This document shows positions 35,298-46,883 of a DNA stretch of 64,000 nt, piece by piece (positions within the stretch are counted from its first letter, which is position 1; each line of letters begins with the position of its first letter). This DNA comes from Holtermannia corniformis. Lineage: Eukaryota; Basidiomycota; Tremellomycetes; Holtermanniales. The notes beneath the pieces were generated by a model. It saw only the letters and a list, made by a program, of their open reading frames with translations. It made no database searches and had not been told where the DNA came from. The position numbers were made by a program, and so were the translations under genes. Location of the stretch: positions 101,508 through 165,507 of the forward strand of contig BCIJ01000037.1 of NCBI GenBank assembly GCA_001599935.1, given 5' to 3'.

Positions 35298-38200
35298 ATG
35301 CCATCGTTGCTCCACAGGGTCCGCCGCGGCGAGACCGACAGTCCGGCCAGCACACCGGCTCCCGTCTCACCGGGCCATCGCAAACGAGCTTCAGTCGACT
35401 CGACCGCGCAGACGTCGCCGACCAAGCCTGGCTTTGGCAAGAATGTAAAGGCCCTGTTCACCGGCGGCGACAGTGCCGAGCCGGGCACGTTCAAGAAGCG
35501 ATTGTCCTTGACCTCGCCGTCGGCCCTGTTCCACGCAAAAGCAGAGCCCGTGCAGCCGTCTGCAACGACGCCGTCGCCAAGCCATCACCAACTCGACGAT
35601 CCCATTGCGAGCGATACCTCGTCGTCCTCTCCTTTTACACCCAGCTACGCTGTCGCTCTGCCAGAAGAAGGCGCGCCAGCATGGGAGAGTAGACTCGACG
35701 AGAACAGCACCCGGCGGATAGCTCAGCCCATCATCGAGTCGCTAATGGTCGAGGCGCCGTCGTGGCCCGTCATGGCGCCGGATCAACAGGCAAACCCGGT
35801 TGCGGCCGCTCCTGCACAGACCAAGCGAGGCCCTGATGCGAGACCATCACTCTCACACGACTCGGGCTACGGCAGCGTCGAGCGCTCGAGCGATACAGTC
35901 CAACCGCAGCTACCCAAGGCAGAGTTGGGAGCACCACCGGTAGCTGCCAGTGAACGACCTAGGTGGCCGCTCGGCACCTCGTCCACCCCCTCATCCTCTC
36001 GCACCCCCTCGGCTCGTCCGCCACCGAACGGATTGACGCCAACTCGCCGGCCAGGCATGGTAGGCCGCCAATCCTCTCTCAGCATCTTGACATCCCCACC
36101 AATCCCACGCCCGATCGCCAACCTGCCAACGCTCGGAGGAACAGCCAGCAGCCCGCAGACTCCGAGCTGGGGCAAGCAGTCTGCATCAACACCCAGCACG
36201 CCCGGTGCTTCCCTTGGCGCGTTCAACGCCCTGTTCCAGAGTCAGGTCCAGCACAATCAGCTCCAGCAGCTCAATGTGCGCTCGCCAAAGTTGGAAGAGG
36301 CAGATGTGAGAAAGGCAAGGCGGACGATGCCTGTCATGCTTCGGGAACCATCGGTGCGCCCGGCGCCGGCGCATGAAGACGGCGGCGAAGCGGGAGACGA
36401 CGACGACGATGACGACGAAGAGTCCGAGACGGAGCACGAGGGCGCAGGAGAGGATGACTCGGAAGCGGAGGACGAGGACGAGCCCGAGGCGTCGCCGACC
36501 CCAAGTCCGGCGCAAGCTTCAAAAGCAAAGGCCAAGGCGAAAACGAGGTTGCGTGGCAACGCAATGGGCTCGGTGCAGGAAGAGGACTGTACGTACTGAC
36601 CCGCTCGGGCAGCACCGTTGCTGACATGCTCAGCACCCGGGTCATCAGCCCTGGCCGATCGCCGAAATCGTCCCGCACCGCATCTCGGTGACCTCCCGCC
36701 GAGTCCGCCAGCGGTGCAAAGTACCAGCGCTTGGGCGATGCCAACACCGCGGGCGAACAGGAGCACTGCAGGATCCTGGACACAGTTTCAGTCAGTCACG
36801 CCCGGTGCGACGCCAAAGCCATCGGCGACATGGACGACCAAGACAATGACGCCAAAAGTCGCGCAGACACCTTTGGCCAGGGTTGACCAGGCCGACAGCT
36901 ACTTTGCACCTGGGCCATCGGTAGCTGCTACCACGTCGCCACAGGAGCCGGCAGGGCTAGGTGTTGGTCCTATAGGCCGCGTGGAGAATGGCGAAGCGGA
37001 CGCCAGTGATGAAGGTGGATCAAGCGACGAGGCGGAAAGTCCTGAAGCGCGACCGGTACCGCCACCGAAAGCTTCCACACCATCCCAGCGACCGTCCTTG
37101 TACACGCGTGCATCCCAGTCGATGGTCGATCTCGCATCACCAGTCGAGCCAGAGACGTCGACGAGCTACACTTCTTTCCCTACTCGTCGCCCTTCACCTC
37201 GGCGCGCTCCCATCACCCCTAGCAAAGGCCCCGGCCGGATCCAGATACCACCAGTCGACGCGTCAACGCCGCTGCCGACTCCAGGACTGGACTGGGCCAA
37301 CCGACCGCCACCGACTCCCGCGGTCGGTAGCAGCACTTCGCCCTTCTTTGCACGGACTCGAGATGCATTGTCGCCTTTGAAACGGCGGCGATCGATGGAT
37401 GATATGCACAAACCTCCGCCGGCGTATGTGATCCCAGACGCTTCGTCAGGGTTCCCGCAGCCAAGAGAGGACGAGGGCAAGGAGCGGTTGCCAAAGTACT
37501 GGTGTGGTGTGAGTCCAGCCTCGGTGACCATGAAACACGCGCTGACCGTACCAGGTCCACATCGAAGGCTCACTGACGCGCAAGATGGAGTTTTCCAGCC
37601 CTGGCAACCAATCGCGCGATCGTAGCTGGAAAAAGTACTACTTTGTCCTGCACGGCACGAGTTTATACGTGTACAAGCACGACGTGCACAAGTACCCGAT
37701 CAAGCTCGCGGATGGTTCGTTGGCACCGATCCCGGACGTCGACTTTGCCGACAGCGCTGCGTTCTTGCACGTCCATCACCCGAGCGAGCGCAAGGCATCG
37801 TTGAGTGCGCCGGCGCCGGTGCCGTCCACGTCTCGTAGGGGTTCCTTGGCCGAGAACCCGGTGCAAGGCGCTCGCAGATTGTCGGACGCTTCGCTACCGA
37901 GGCAATCATCCTCGCCAGAGCCTTCGCTCGCCGGTTCGCGCAGACCGTCGGTATCCGGCGCTTCTTCAATCACCTCGGCTACCTCGACGGGGACTGATGT
38001 CAAGGACGCCGCGTTGTTCCAGCCTGCAGCAAGGCCGACGCTACCAACGATCCCTGCGGCGTCATCGTCAAACAACAACAACATTGCTGCGCATCTACCG
38101 TTCCATTCAAACGGCTTGGTCAAGCAATACACGCTGCAGAACGCCGAAAGCGGACTGGCGGCAGATTATGTGAAAAAGAAAAACGTCGTCCGCGTGCGCG

Positions 38201-38582
38201 CGCAGGGAGAGCAGTTCTTACTGCAGACCGAGGGCGCCAAGGATGTGGTGAATTGGATCGAGGTCAGTACTCGTGCACCGAGCACCGGTTGCAGCTGACG
38301 TAGCACTAGGCATTCCAAGCGGCTACCAACGTCGCGTTGGATCTTGATACGCGACCAATGCCCAAGATCATCACTCTTCCTAGGCGTCGCAGGCGCAGGC
38401 GTGTGGGACCAGACGGGCAACCTCTGCCCGCTGACAGCAACCCTACGACTAATGACACACCAGAGGGCAACGCCGCGGCCGTCGCTGCCGCGGAATCGGC
38501 AGCGCGAGAACGACGTGTGGACAGGATGGATGTGGCTCTGGAGGAGGACCAGCGTGCAGGCTCGGGAGGAGCGACAGTGTAG
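35298..38582 (+). CDS. large disordered protein with C-terminal PH domain
   Basis: The start MPSLLHRVRRGETDSPASTP is followed by about 800 residues of Ser/Pro/Thr-rich disordered sequence with a strongly acidic tract (GDDDDDDDEESETEHEGAGE, near 36400). Then a PH domain appears: YWCGVHIEGSLTRKMEFSSP, DRSWKKYYFVLHGTSLYVYK, and after a serine-rich insertion KKKNVVRVRAQGEQFLLQTE with a closing helix VNWIEAFQAATNVALDLD. The tail is basic (RRRRRRRVGP) and ends in TAG at 38580-38582. The PH domain is split by an insertion in its loop, as in fungal cortical proteins of the Boi/Skg3-Caf120 kind, but no orthologue is claimed. It likely binds membrane phosphoinositides; its head-to-head kinase neighbour is a bud-neck-type kinase. 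Three or four short introns near 36595, 37510 and 38263. Confidence 0.8.
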
Positions 38583-38671
38583 CAGTCAAAACTAGCTCAT
38601 GTATCGATCGATGCTCCGTGCCACTCCAACTCGAACACGAGCCAAACAACCTCGGCTCACTCAACTTGCTC

Positions 38672-40340
38672 ATGCATCCGTTGAACCGCTATAACCAGCG
38701 GCCAGACTTTGCTGTGCTGGCACGCAAGTATGCCAAGCTGAGACCATAGTCCGTAGGTGGCGGGCTCGCAGACTTGGACTGACGTGGGTAGCGTCGCGAC
38801 GTCGGCGACCGGCTACTCGTCGATCGACTTTCAAGATACGGCCGCGCTGAGGGCACTGACTGAAGCTCTACTCAACGTGGACTTTGACCTCGATGTCGAG
38901 ATGCGAGATGACAGACTGTGTCCGACGGTACGTACACGTACTTTGCGCTGAGCTGACTGTGCTGTAGATTGCGAACCGGTCAGCATGACGGATGGTGACT
39001 GTGCGCCGGTCTGATGTCGGGATGCAGGCTCGACTATTTGCTCATCTTGCTTGATCTCGGCGACTTCCTTGGGTGTGGATCGTCCCGGACGTTGCTTGAC
39101 ATGTCAGTGATGCTTGGGTTAGTAGGACCGTGCTGACATGCGCAGCGGCACCGGCGCGTACGCTATCTATCCGCTGCTTATGAGCACGTTACGACCCGAT
39201 GTCAAGCTGATTGCGACCGGTCAGTTTGTGCACTCAAGACTAGGCACTTTGCTCACGAGCCGTAGAGATCAGCGAAGCGTCACTCGTCAATGCAAAGTCG
39301 GTCGCGTCACGGAACAACGTCACCATCGATCTTGTTCAAGCGGTCGACGGCGGCAGGATCCTCGAGCCATTGTTCCACTGGCATGGCCCTGATCCGGCCT
39401 CGTGGACAATGTGTAACCCGCCGTTTTTCGCGTCCGCGCACGAGATGCAAGCTGCAAGTGAAGCCAAACTCACCCCGGCCCCTGCTGTGCGTGCCAATGG
39501 GCCTTTTGTATGGGATACCTGACGATGCGCAGGGACCGACGGCGGCCGAGAATGAGCTCATCACGCCTGGCGGCGAAGTCGCGTTCGTAACGCAGATGTT
39601 GGAAGAGAGCTTGCTGGTGCCCGATAGCTGCGTGTACGTCGGCTTTCACATTACGGCTCGAGACTCATGACCGCCAAGGTGGTTCACTTCATTGCTTGGC
39701 AAACTGTCATCGGTCGCGCCGCTCGTCGACTTGTTGCGCTCCAGAAAGGTGAGCATGGTATGGGTCACGACGCAGCTGATGCAGCTGCAACAGGTCGACA
39801 ATTACTTTGTACGTGCGATCCAGCAGTCTCGCACCGTTCGTTGGGTGCTCGGCTGGTCCTTCTCTGGCATTCGACTGCCAGACGTACGTCCCGCAGCAAG
39901 ACCGAGGCACCTACTGACCTATGGAATAGGACCTGGCTCGACCGTACGCACAAAGTCTGACTAGGTACTTGCCGGCGTCGAACGAATACCACCTACAGCC
40001 GAATACCTCGGTCGAGCATGCGGTGCTGGTGGACCTCGTCAAGACGATCATTGCCGACGTGCGGATCGATGTCGAGGCGGTCAACAATGTCGAGGGAGGG
40101 ATCGAGCTGCACCTGGCGCCTGTGGCCGTCTCGTGGACTCGCCAAGCGCGACGAAAGACTGCTCAAGCTGGTCCCATTGCCCCATCTGAGGCCACGCAGG
40201 ATGCAAAGTCACCCCCAATACTGCGCTGCGTCGTAACCGTCACAGACGCGGTGTACCTCCGCTGGACGCAAGGCAAGGACCGTGTGGTGGTCGAAAGCCT
40301 GTGGATGCACATGCTGCGCAAGGTACAGGCTGCTATATGA
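38672..40340 (+). CDS. METTL16: METTL16-type U6 snRNA N6-adenosine methyltransferase
   Basis: The spliced protein starts MHPLNRYNQRPDFAVLARKY, matching the NRYKDKPPDF opening of METTL16. It continues SIDFQDTAALRALTEALLNV and DFDLDVEMRDDRLCPTIANR. The SAM-binding loop is LLDIGTGAYAIYPLL and an acidic residue follows in IATEISEASLVNA. The catalytic NPPF motif is present as MCNPPFFASAHEM. Later segments, GGEVAFVTQMLEESL, SLLGKLSSVAPLVDLLRS and RTVRWVLGWSF, complete the Rossmann fold. The C-terminal half (VRIDVEAVNNVEGGIELHLA, VVTVTDAVYLRWTQGKDRVV) resembles the VCR-like region. The family methylates A43 of U6 snRNA next to the 5'-splice-site recognition sequence. About eight introns of 43-48 nt. 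Its stop is 23 nt from the convergent RPN12 stop. Confidence 0.92.
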
Positions 40341-40363
40341 TACAATGGTGCATGCATGTCCAT

Positions 40364-43300
40364 CTATACGATTGCCTCGAGCTGGTGGGCGAGCTTGAGC
40401 GCAGGCCCAATCATGTTGTGCAGACTGTCACCGCGCCTGATACCGGCTGAAGGATCGGCGAGCGCATCAACGTGCTGCGGAGCGTTTTCGAATGTCACGA
40501 TGGATGTCGTTGGGTTCAGGGTCCAGCCGCGCTGCATGGCGTCAGTCTCTCACTCCACAGCCGCGTCCGCAGCCAACCCACCTCTTTGGCATAGGCGACA
40601 AGCTCGGCAGTCTCACCATCGTTGAAGAAGAGGAGCGTAGCAGTGTTGGCCAACGGTAGGGATGGATATGACGCCTCGAGGGTGTCGGCGATTTGTCGCC
40701 TGGGTTGAGCCGTCAGCACTGACAACAGACGGTATGGCTGTGACATCGATTAGATCCGTTGGACGAGCTCGTCCCATAGATCCGAACGGATCCAATAGAA
40801 GGAGACGCCGTGCCAACGGTCGAAGAGTGGCTCTGCAGCCGACCGGCAGGTGATCATGCAGTACGCATTGCGGGATTGCAGCGAAGCAGGTGGGTTGTGC
40901 TGCAACTGATTCAACCGGAAGGAGAGGGACTCACCGCACCGTCGTCAACAGGTTGGCGACAAGGACCCTGTACTCTTCCCTTGGCAAACGCTCGCGCGCG
41001 TGGTACACTTTATTGTATGCGCCCTCCATGAGCCATCGCTCCCTGATAGATTGTGTCAGCTTCGTTCTGTGAGGCAACATGACACCGGCCACTTACAGGT
41101 CGATCGGCCAGCTGACGAATTCGTCGCGCAGCACCTCCGGTTCCAGTGTCTCGAGCACAGTGTGGAATTCTGTCAATCTGCCCGTCGAAAGGAGCGCGAG
41201 CAGTTCGAGGCCGAGAATGGGGTGGTATGAGGGCGAAGGCGGGAGATGATCGCTGGAGCAAATGTCAGCGATGAATAGGGTGGTTCGAGCACCGCGAACT
41301 TGAGCACAGTCAATGCGAGCACAGAGAGAAGATACGCTTCCGTTGCACAATCGTACGTATAGCGGCACCTCTCTGCTTGGATAAACAAGCTCTACCACTG
41401 GCTGCACATCGATACGTAAGCAGAACACCATCAACCTCCCACGCCCTGGAGGAATACTCCTCATCGGCGATTGGTGTGTCGATTGGTGTTTCACGGCAGA
41501 CGTACAGCGACGTAGCGCAGAGCCGCAGATGTGGTCGATGGCGAACGTAAGACGCGACAGCCTCACCCGATCGCGATCAACTCTCGAAGTCCGAGACGTT
41601 CGTCACGACTCGATGACAGAGTTACCCGCGTGGTAACAGATACTCTTGACTTCGCCGTGCTTCCGTCGTTACGCTTCACAATAACCTTTTGTGTTGCGAC
41701 ATGATGTAAGATGTGTAGTTGTCACCGAGTGGCAACTGATGCTGCGGGGGTAGCCGCGATACAAGCCGTAGCTGGTGGTCTGCGCCTTCGAGCATCCGAT
41801 TGAGTGTGCAAAGCAGCAGCGCAACGAGCTTTCGGCACAAGCCTCAGCGGCTATGCGCAAGATACAGCTGGTAGATAGCAGAGTTACCGCGCAGTGTTGC
41901 GCACCTCTCACTGTCGCAACTTCAGCAATGCCGGATCGAGGTACGCGTTGTAGCTGATACCTGCGCGCTCTCGGGACGAAGATCGTCCACGTCATCAAAG
42001 CTAAGCGACACACTACTGCCGCCACAGTCGAGCCCTGCGCCAACAACCGAGAGAGCAAGCGGCTGAAGCCAGACTGCCTCACTGCAGATCAAGCTGCGGT
42101 AAAACTTGGCTGACGTCCGTAGCTGTCAGACGCCGGGTCAGACCGATCGCGTTCTAGCTGTCGGTCGGCCAAGTGCCAATCTAGCAGTGGCGTTTGCCCG
42201 CCGTAGGGAGATTGCGACGCGGATGCGCTATAGAAATCACCGCCGAGCTGGCTACGTTTTGCACACTTCGCTATACGCCGCATAGTGAGATGCACTTCAG
42301 GTAGTCAGTCACACAGGACCCTGTCAAGCGCTGCGTCATCTGCAGTGATGGTGCCCGATGGCAGTGTCAAAGCAGCTGATCTTACCGATTGCAAAGACAG
42401 CGTCTATGCAGGTTGAGTACATCTAGCTGCTGCGCTTGGGTTCTCTAGCGAAGCGCTGTGCATTTATCATAGGGGCCTGCGATTGCCCTCCACGGACGAA
42501 TCGATGCGATTGACATAGGCCACAGAATCCATGACTGAGCAACGAGCTCTCGGCGAGTTCGCAGCTGCAGGCAAGCAGTGGGCAAACCGGTCCGTCAGCT
42601 GACTTCAGCAGGGTTGTGATCAGGGCTCAACGCCAGTCCTTCCCTAGTCAGTCAGCTAGCGAAACACTCTCCACTCTGCACTTCCGCAATACTACTCGCG
42701 ACTCAACCGCATCGTGACCACACTACAGCTCAGAGCCGTGGTCTGACATTGCTTTGATCAAAGCAACGCCGCACCTCACAAACTATAGCCGTGATAGGGA
42801 CCAATGTGGATGAGGTATGAGAGGACAGGCAAGCAGACTGGTTGACCCTTGCTTCGGCTCGGACATCTTCACGCCACGAGCTGTAGTCGCCGTCCCCTCG
42901 GCACTTTCCGTTGCACGAGAGGGATCGTGATGCGAACAGCTATCATCCGCAAGTGTGCTCGAGCCGCATCTGTCCAATCGTACATCTGCGATGATGACGA
43001 ATCTCTGCTACACGGATGTCGAGGCAGTCGACGTTAATGATACTCGCAGGGCCTCGGAGGCTGCAAGATTTATACACTGGTGTACTCGATTATGTTGCGC
43101 CCCGAGGCTCTACGACCCTCGAGCACGCATGAGCGTACCGGCTGTGATTGCGTGGTTCAGGGTGGCCGAGGTTGAACAGGTTTGATGCTCAGATCAGCTG
43201 CGCGCCTGGCTCACGAGGACGACGTAGCGTCGCTCCAGCGAAGACACTCCATCTGATGCACTCTGATCAAGTGATCTCGACTGATGAGAGGCCGTTTACG

Positions 43301-43843
43301 GGCTAGTGTACGACGGGACAGGCGGCAGGACAGTCTGCAGCCCGGTATTCGTCCACGGAATAGCCCCGGATCACGTTACAACTCGAGTCCCAGACCGACC
43401 AGGCACTACCATCTGTTGAAACTAGATAGAGCACGCGGCGACTCACCCAAGGTCGGTATAGAAGACTTGCAAAGCGGCATAGTAGCGTTCAAACTCTTTG
43501 ACGTCGTGTACTTTGAGTGCGTAGAATGCTGCAATCTCGAGGCCTGAACCTGTAGCAGTGAGTCAGTGATCGAGTCTGCCAGATCGGGTAGAGGCCGCGG
43601 GAAAGGGACTGACGGGCCGTGACGAGATCCTGCGGGTCCGCTTGAGGGTCGGCAAAGAGCAAGCCAGCCTTTCCGAGCTCGAGCTACGGTCCGACCTGTC
43701 AGTACCGTACTGTTGCTTGCCGGCTCGCCACCGACCTTGAAAGCCTTTAGCTTGAGTTCGAGCTCTATGGATCGCCCGGCTTGGACATTGTCGTACGCAG
43801 CCGAGATGTCTGCGAGCTGCTGCTGGAGCGCTTGGGACGGCAT
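40364..43843 (-). CDS. RPN12: 26S proteasome regulatory lid subunit Rpn12 (PSMD8), split by a 2.2 kb intron
   Basis: The N-terminal part lies at 43843-43447: MPSQALQQQLADISAAYDNV, KLELGKAGLLFADPQADPQD, LVTARSGLEIAAFYALKVHD, FERYYAALQVFYTDLG. The rest begins at 41252: DHLPPSPSYHPILGLELLAL, LSTGRLTEFHTVLETLEPEV, ERWLMEGAYNKVYHARERLP, ANTATLLFFNDGETAELVAY, RGWTLNPTTSIVTFEN, ending LKLAHQLEAIV. Alignment with Rpn12 (ILGLNLL-LLSQNRVAEFHTEL, LEQYLMEGSYNKVF, YARQLEMIV) is continuous across the 2,194-nt gap and the codon phase matches (GG|C), so the gap is an intron, not a missing exon. Further introns are about 50-60 nt except one of 235 nt (40700-40934). Rpn12 carries a PCI domain and is the last lid subunit incorporated. 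Stop TAG at 40364-40366. Confidence 0.93.
41253..43446 (-). other. exceptional 2,194-nt intron of RPN12
   Basis: The donor is gtgagt (reading the minus strand from 43446) and the acceptor region is gctgacatttgctccag ending at 41253, both like the short introns nearby. No reading frame in it has domain-like content on either strand. It holds an 18-bp perfect palindrome at 42749-42766. No terminal inverted repeats or long direct repeats at its ends were seen. It is about forty times longer than most introns in the window. Confidence 0.85.
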
Positions 43844-44443
43844 TGTGAGTGTGAGCTCGAGCGTGTTGGCGTATAGAGGACGCGCCGTCGTGGCTGAGCT
43901 GACTGGTGCTGGGCTGGTGGGTTGGGTTGGTGCTGGTGCTGCTGACGCTGAGAGACGCCACGCGTTGCTGTCATCCTAATCGATTTCTAATTTGATTTGA
44001 ATTGGTATACTAATGCATTCGAGTCCGTATACTAATGTGCTTGAGTTCGTTAGCTAATGCATTTGAATTCGTATACTGAAGTTGACGGGGGTTATCCTAA
44101 TCGACCGAGTAATCGACGCCACGGTGCGCGCCTATCCATAACGCCGAGTGCTGTAAACGCCGAGCGTGGCGCTAACCCCCCCTCGCCTGAACCGCGCCCG
44201 TGACGGTGGATTTGTGAGATAGCTCATCACCATCTCCGTCTTCTTCCCTCGGCCGGTCCAGCCCAGCAGCTCTGCACCGCCACCTCACAGTCGAGTAGCG
44301 CATCCGCACCGTCATCAATCCCCACGACACTCGCCAAAACGGCCAGCAACGAGACAGACGATCACGCACAGACCGCTTCCCATTCGAGTGCGTAAGCGAA
44401 CGAGCGAGCGCAATGACCACAGCAGAGCTGACGGACAGCAGAT
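43844..44443. promoter_or_regulatory. divergent promoter region of RPN12 and the G3BP homologue
   Basis: 600 nt between opposed start codons. It contains the AT-rich minisatellite at 43973-44104. The half next to G3BP is G+C-rich. No proteasome-associated control element (GGTGGCAAA) was seen. Confidence 0.45.
43973..44104. repeat. 22-bp AT-rich minisatellite flanked by 11-bp direct repeats
   Basis: Units start at 43983, 44005, 44027 and 44049, each 22 nt, with a partial unit from 44071. The consensus resembles GTATACTAATGCATTTGAGT. Both flanks carry ATCCTAATCGA (43973-43983 and 44094-44104). The tract is much richer in A+T than its surroundings. Confidence 0.8.
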
Positions 44444-46753
44444 ATGGCCGCTACGTCGTCGCAAGAACAGCAGCAGCCCAACGGCACACAGCACGTCGCT
44501 GCCGCCCCGTCCAACACCCACCCAAACGATGTCGGATGGCAGTTTGTGCCCCAGTACTAGTCAGTGCGCCGTCCCCGGCCGACCGCAGCTTGCTCAAGCT
44601 AGCAACGTCTGTAAAGGGCTGACACTCTACAGCAAATACGTCAGCAAGCACCCGGACCGCCTTCACTGCTTTTACAACAAAAAGTCGACGTTCATCCACG
44701 GCGAGGAGGGAGACGAGGGCACACCAGTCTTTGGCCAGGCGGTGAGTGTATTTGCGAGGACACGAGGGTGGGCGCGCGCGCTCGTGTGTGCGTTTGTAGA
44801 TGGCTCGATGCCGCCGATTCGGGCGTTACGAGCCATCGGAGCAACGCTACGCAAAGCCGCGACTGCCATGAGCAGCCAAGTCCGAGCGCGCAGAGCCGGA
44901 TGATCCAGCTGGTTCAGCTTCATCTTCTTCACGCGACTGCGCTCAGTTGGCTTTCTTCTGCTCTTGGCAGATCACTTCTCCCACTCTGCATACCGTACAG
45001 CCACTGACACCCAGCAGGAAATCCACAAAAAGATCACCGAGCTCGGCTTCTCCAACACCAAAGTGTACATCAACTCGATCGACTCGCAATCCTCTGCTGG
45101 CGGCGGCATCATTGTCCTCGTCATCGGCGAGCTCAGCAACAATGACGGACCCTGGCGGAAATTCACCCAGACCGTCTTCTTGGCCGAACAGCCAAACGGC
45201 TACTTTGTCCTGAACGACATCTTTAGGTATCTGAAAGAGGAGGGTGAGGACGAAGACGAGGCTCAGAACCAGGGCGCCACGGAAACGCCGGAACCCGAGG
45301 TCGAGGGCACCGTCGTGGAGTATTCGGCAAAGGATACAAAGGCTCAATCCGAGGCCAAGCCCGAGCCCGAGTCGGAACCGGTACCAGAGCCCAAGTCGGA
45401 GCCTACGCCGGCGGCAGAGGAGCCGACCCCAGCACCAGAGCCCGAAGTCGCACCGGCAGCTACACCCGAGCCAGCGCCAGCGCCCGCGCCAGTCGAAGAG
45501 ACCAAGCCCGAGCCAACCCCCGCTCGCGCCGAGACCCCAGCCCCGGCCCCAGCCCCCACGCCCGCGCCCGCGCAACCCGAAGCAGCCACGACCTCTTCCG
45601 ACCCCGAGCCGACCACGACCAAGCCCAAACCTCAAGTCGTGCCCCCTCCCGCCGCTGCCGCGCCCGCTCCCGCGAAACCGGCCGCTCCTGTCTCCTGGGC
45701 TAGCTTGGCCGCCGGTGGGAAGCCTGCCGCCAAATCTTGGGCTAGCTTGGCTTCGGGCTCGACTCCGCCTCAGGTAGGACAGCAGGCTGCTGACCCGGTT
45801 CCGGCTCCTGCTCCAGCCCCGGCGGCTACGCCCGCGCCCGCACCCGCATCCGCACAGGCGCCCCAGCAGCGCGCCCAAGGCGGCAAGCACCCACACTTTG
45901 AAGCCGTCGCGCATGTCCAGACGCCGCACTGCTTTGTCAAGGTCAGTGTCTTTCTCTGTTGGCTCTCGCTTGGTTTGATCCAGTTGTGCGCTGGGGAGGC
46001 TTCTGATCGGCGTTGACGTAATCGTCGCGCTGAAGACGCTGTCAGCTACTTGACTCGTGACTCAAGCGCCGCTTTCATCTCCCATCTTGGTCGAGGGGAT
46101 GGCGCGCTATGAAAGCGATAACGTAGCTGCCTTGCTTCTCCATTGTGAAGCTGCGCGCATTGGTGTTTGGACCTGGCTCGCGCTGTGCGTTCTCATGCGT
46201 GCACCCATTGCCCGTTCAAAGTTGCTTCTAGTGCAAGCACTGGATCGCGCCACTATTGTTCCCCCGTTGCATCATCCCCACTGAGAACCCGACTGACGCA
46301 TACCTGTAGCTCCCCAACTGGTCGATCACGGACCAGAACCCGGCCGACCCGATCGACGAGCAGACGCTCCGTGCCGCCGTTCAGCGCTTTGGCGACGTTG
46401 TCAAGGTCGAGATTGTCAAGCAAAAGGCCTGTGCGTTTGTCGAGTTTGCCAAGGTCGAGTCTGCCCGACGCGCCATCATTGCCTCGTTGCCGCACTCGCA
46501 GGGCGGCGAGGGCGGCGTCAAGGTCGGTGAGGGGCAGAAGATTGCTCTCGAGACGCGCAAGGAGAAGGATGAGCGGACAAAGGGGAAGCGTGTTGGGCCT
46601 GGTCAAGGCCAGGGTGGGCAGGGTCAGGGTCAGCAGGGGCAGGGGCAGGGGCAGGGACAGAGGCAGGCGAACGGCGGTGGTCAGCGCGGAGGACGGGGTG
46701 GGGCGCGCGGCGGCCGGCCAGCTCAGGGCGGTGACAAGCCGGCACCAAAGTGA
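44444..46753 (+). CDS. G3BP/Bre5-type protein: NTF2-like domain plus RRM and RGG tail
   Basis: The start ATG at 44444 gives MAATSSQEQQQPNGTQHVAA, then the NTF2-like domain: VGWQFVPQYYKYVSKHPDRL, HCFYNKKSTFIHGEEGDEGT, EIHKKITELGFSNTKVYINS, IIVLVIGELSNNDGPWRKFT, QTVFLAEQPNGYFVLNDIFR. A long Pro/Ala/Glu linker follows (about 45240-45900), including PVSWASLAAGGKP repeated as SWASLASG. The RRM reads LPNWSITDQNPADPIDEQTL, FGDVVKVEIVKQKACAFVEF, and the tail is Gly/Gln-rich with RGG boxes (GGQRGGRGGARGGR). G3BP proteins nucleate stress granules; the yeast member Bre5 partners the deubiquitinase Ubp3. Introns two and three are about 275 and 370 nt, longer than usual here. Stop TGA 46751-46753. Confidence 0.9.
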
Positions 46754-46883
46754 GTGAGCGAGCATCAACAGAGAAAAGCAATGCAACGAGCATGGGGATT
46801 GTATTTGGTCTTGGGATGATGCACTGCATGTGAATACACTCTATCTGGTGGTATGTACAACGGTGGGGATGGTGCGGACGGGG

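Noticed and set aside
41669..42295. Minus-strand ORFs inside the RPN12 intron, considered as nested genes
   Set aside because: Cys/Ser/Arg-biased translations with no domain and random-looking codon use.
42985..43045. GATGATGA, a snoRNA C-box candidate in the long intron
   Set aside because: It is on the strand opposite to RPN12 and no D box or terminal stem follows at a suitable distance.
45340..45860. Pro/Ala/Glu codon repeats, considered as a separate satellite
   Set aside because: They are in frame within the disordered linker of the G3BP homologue and are explained by its amino-acid composition.
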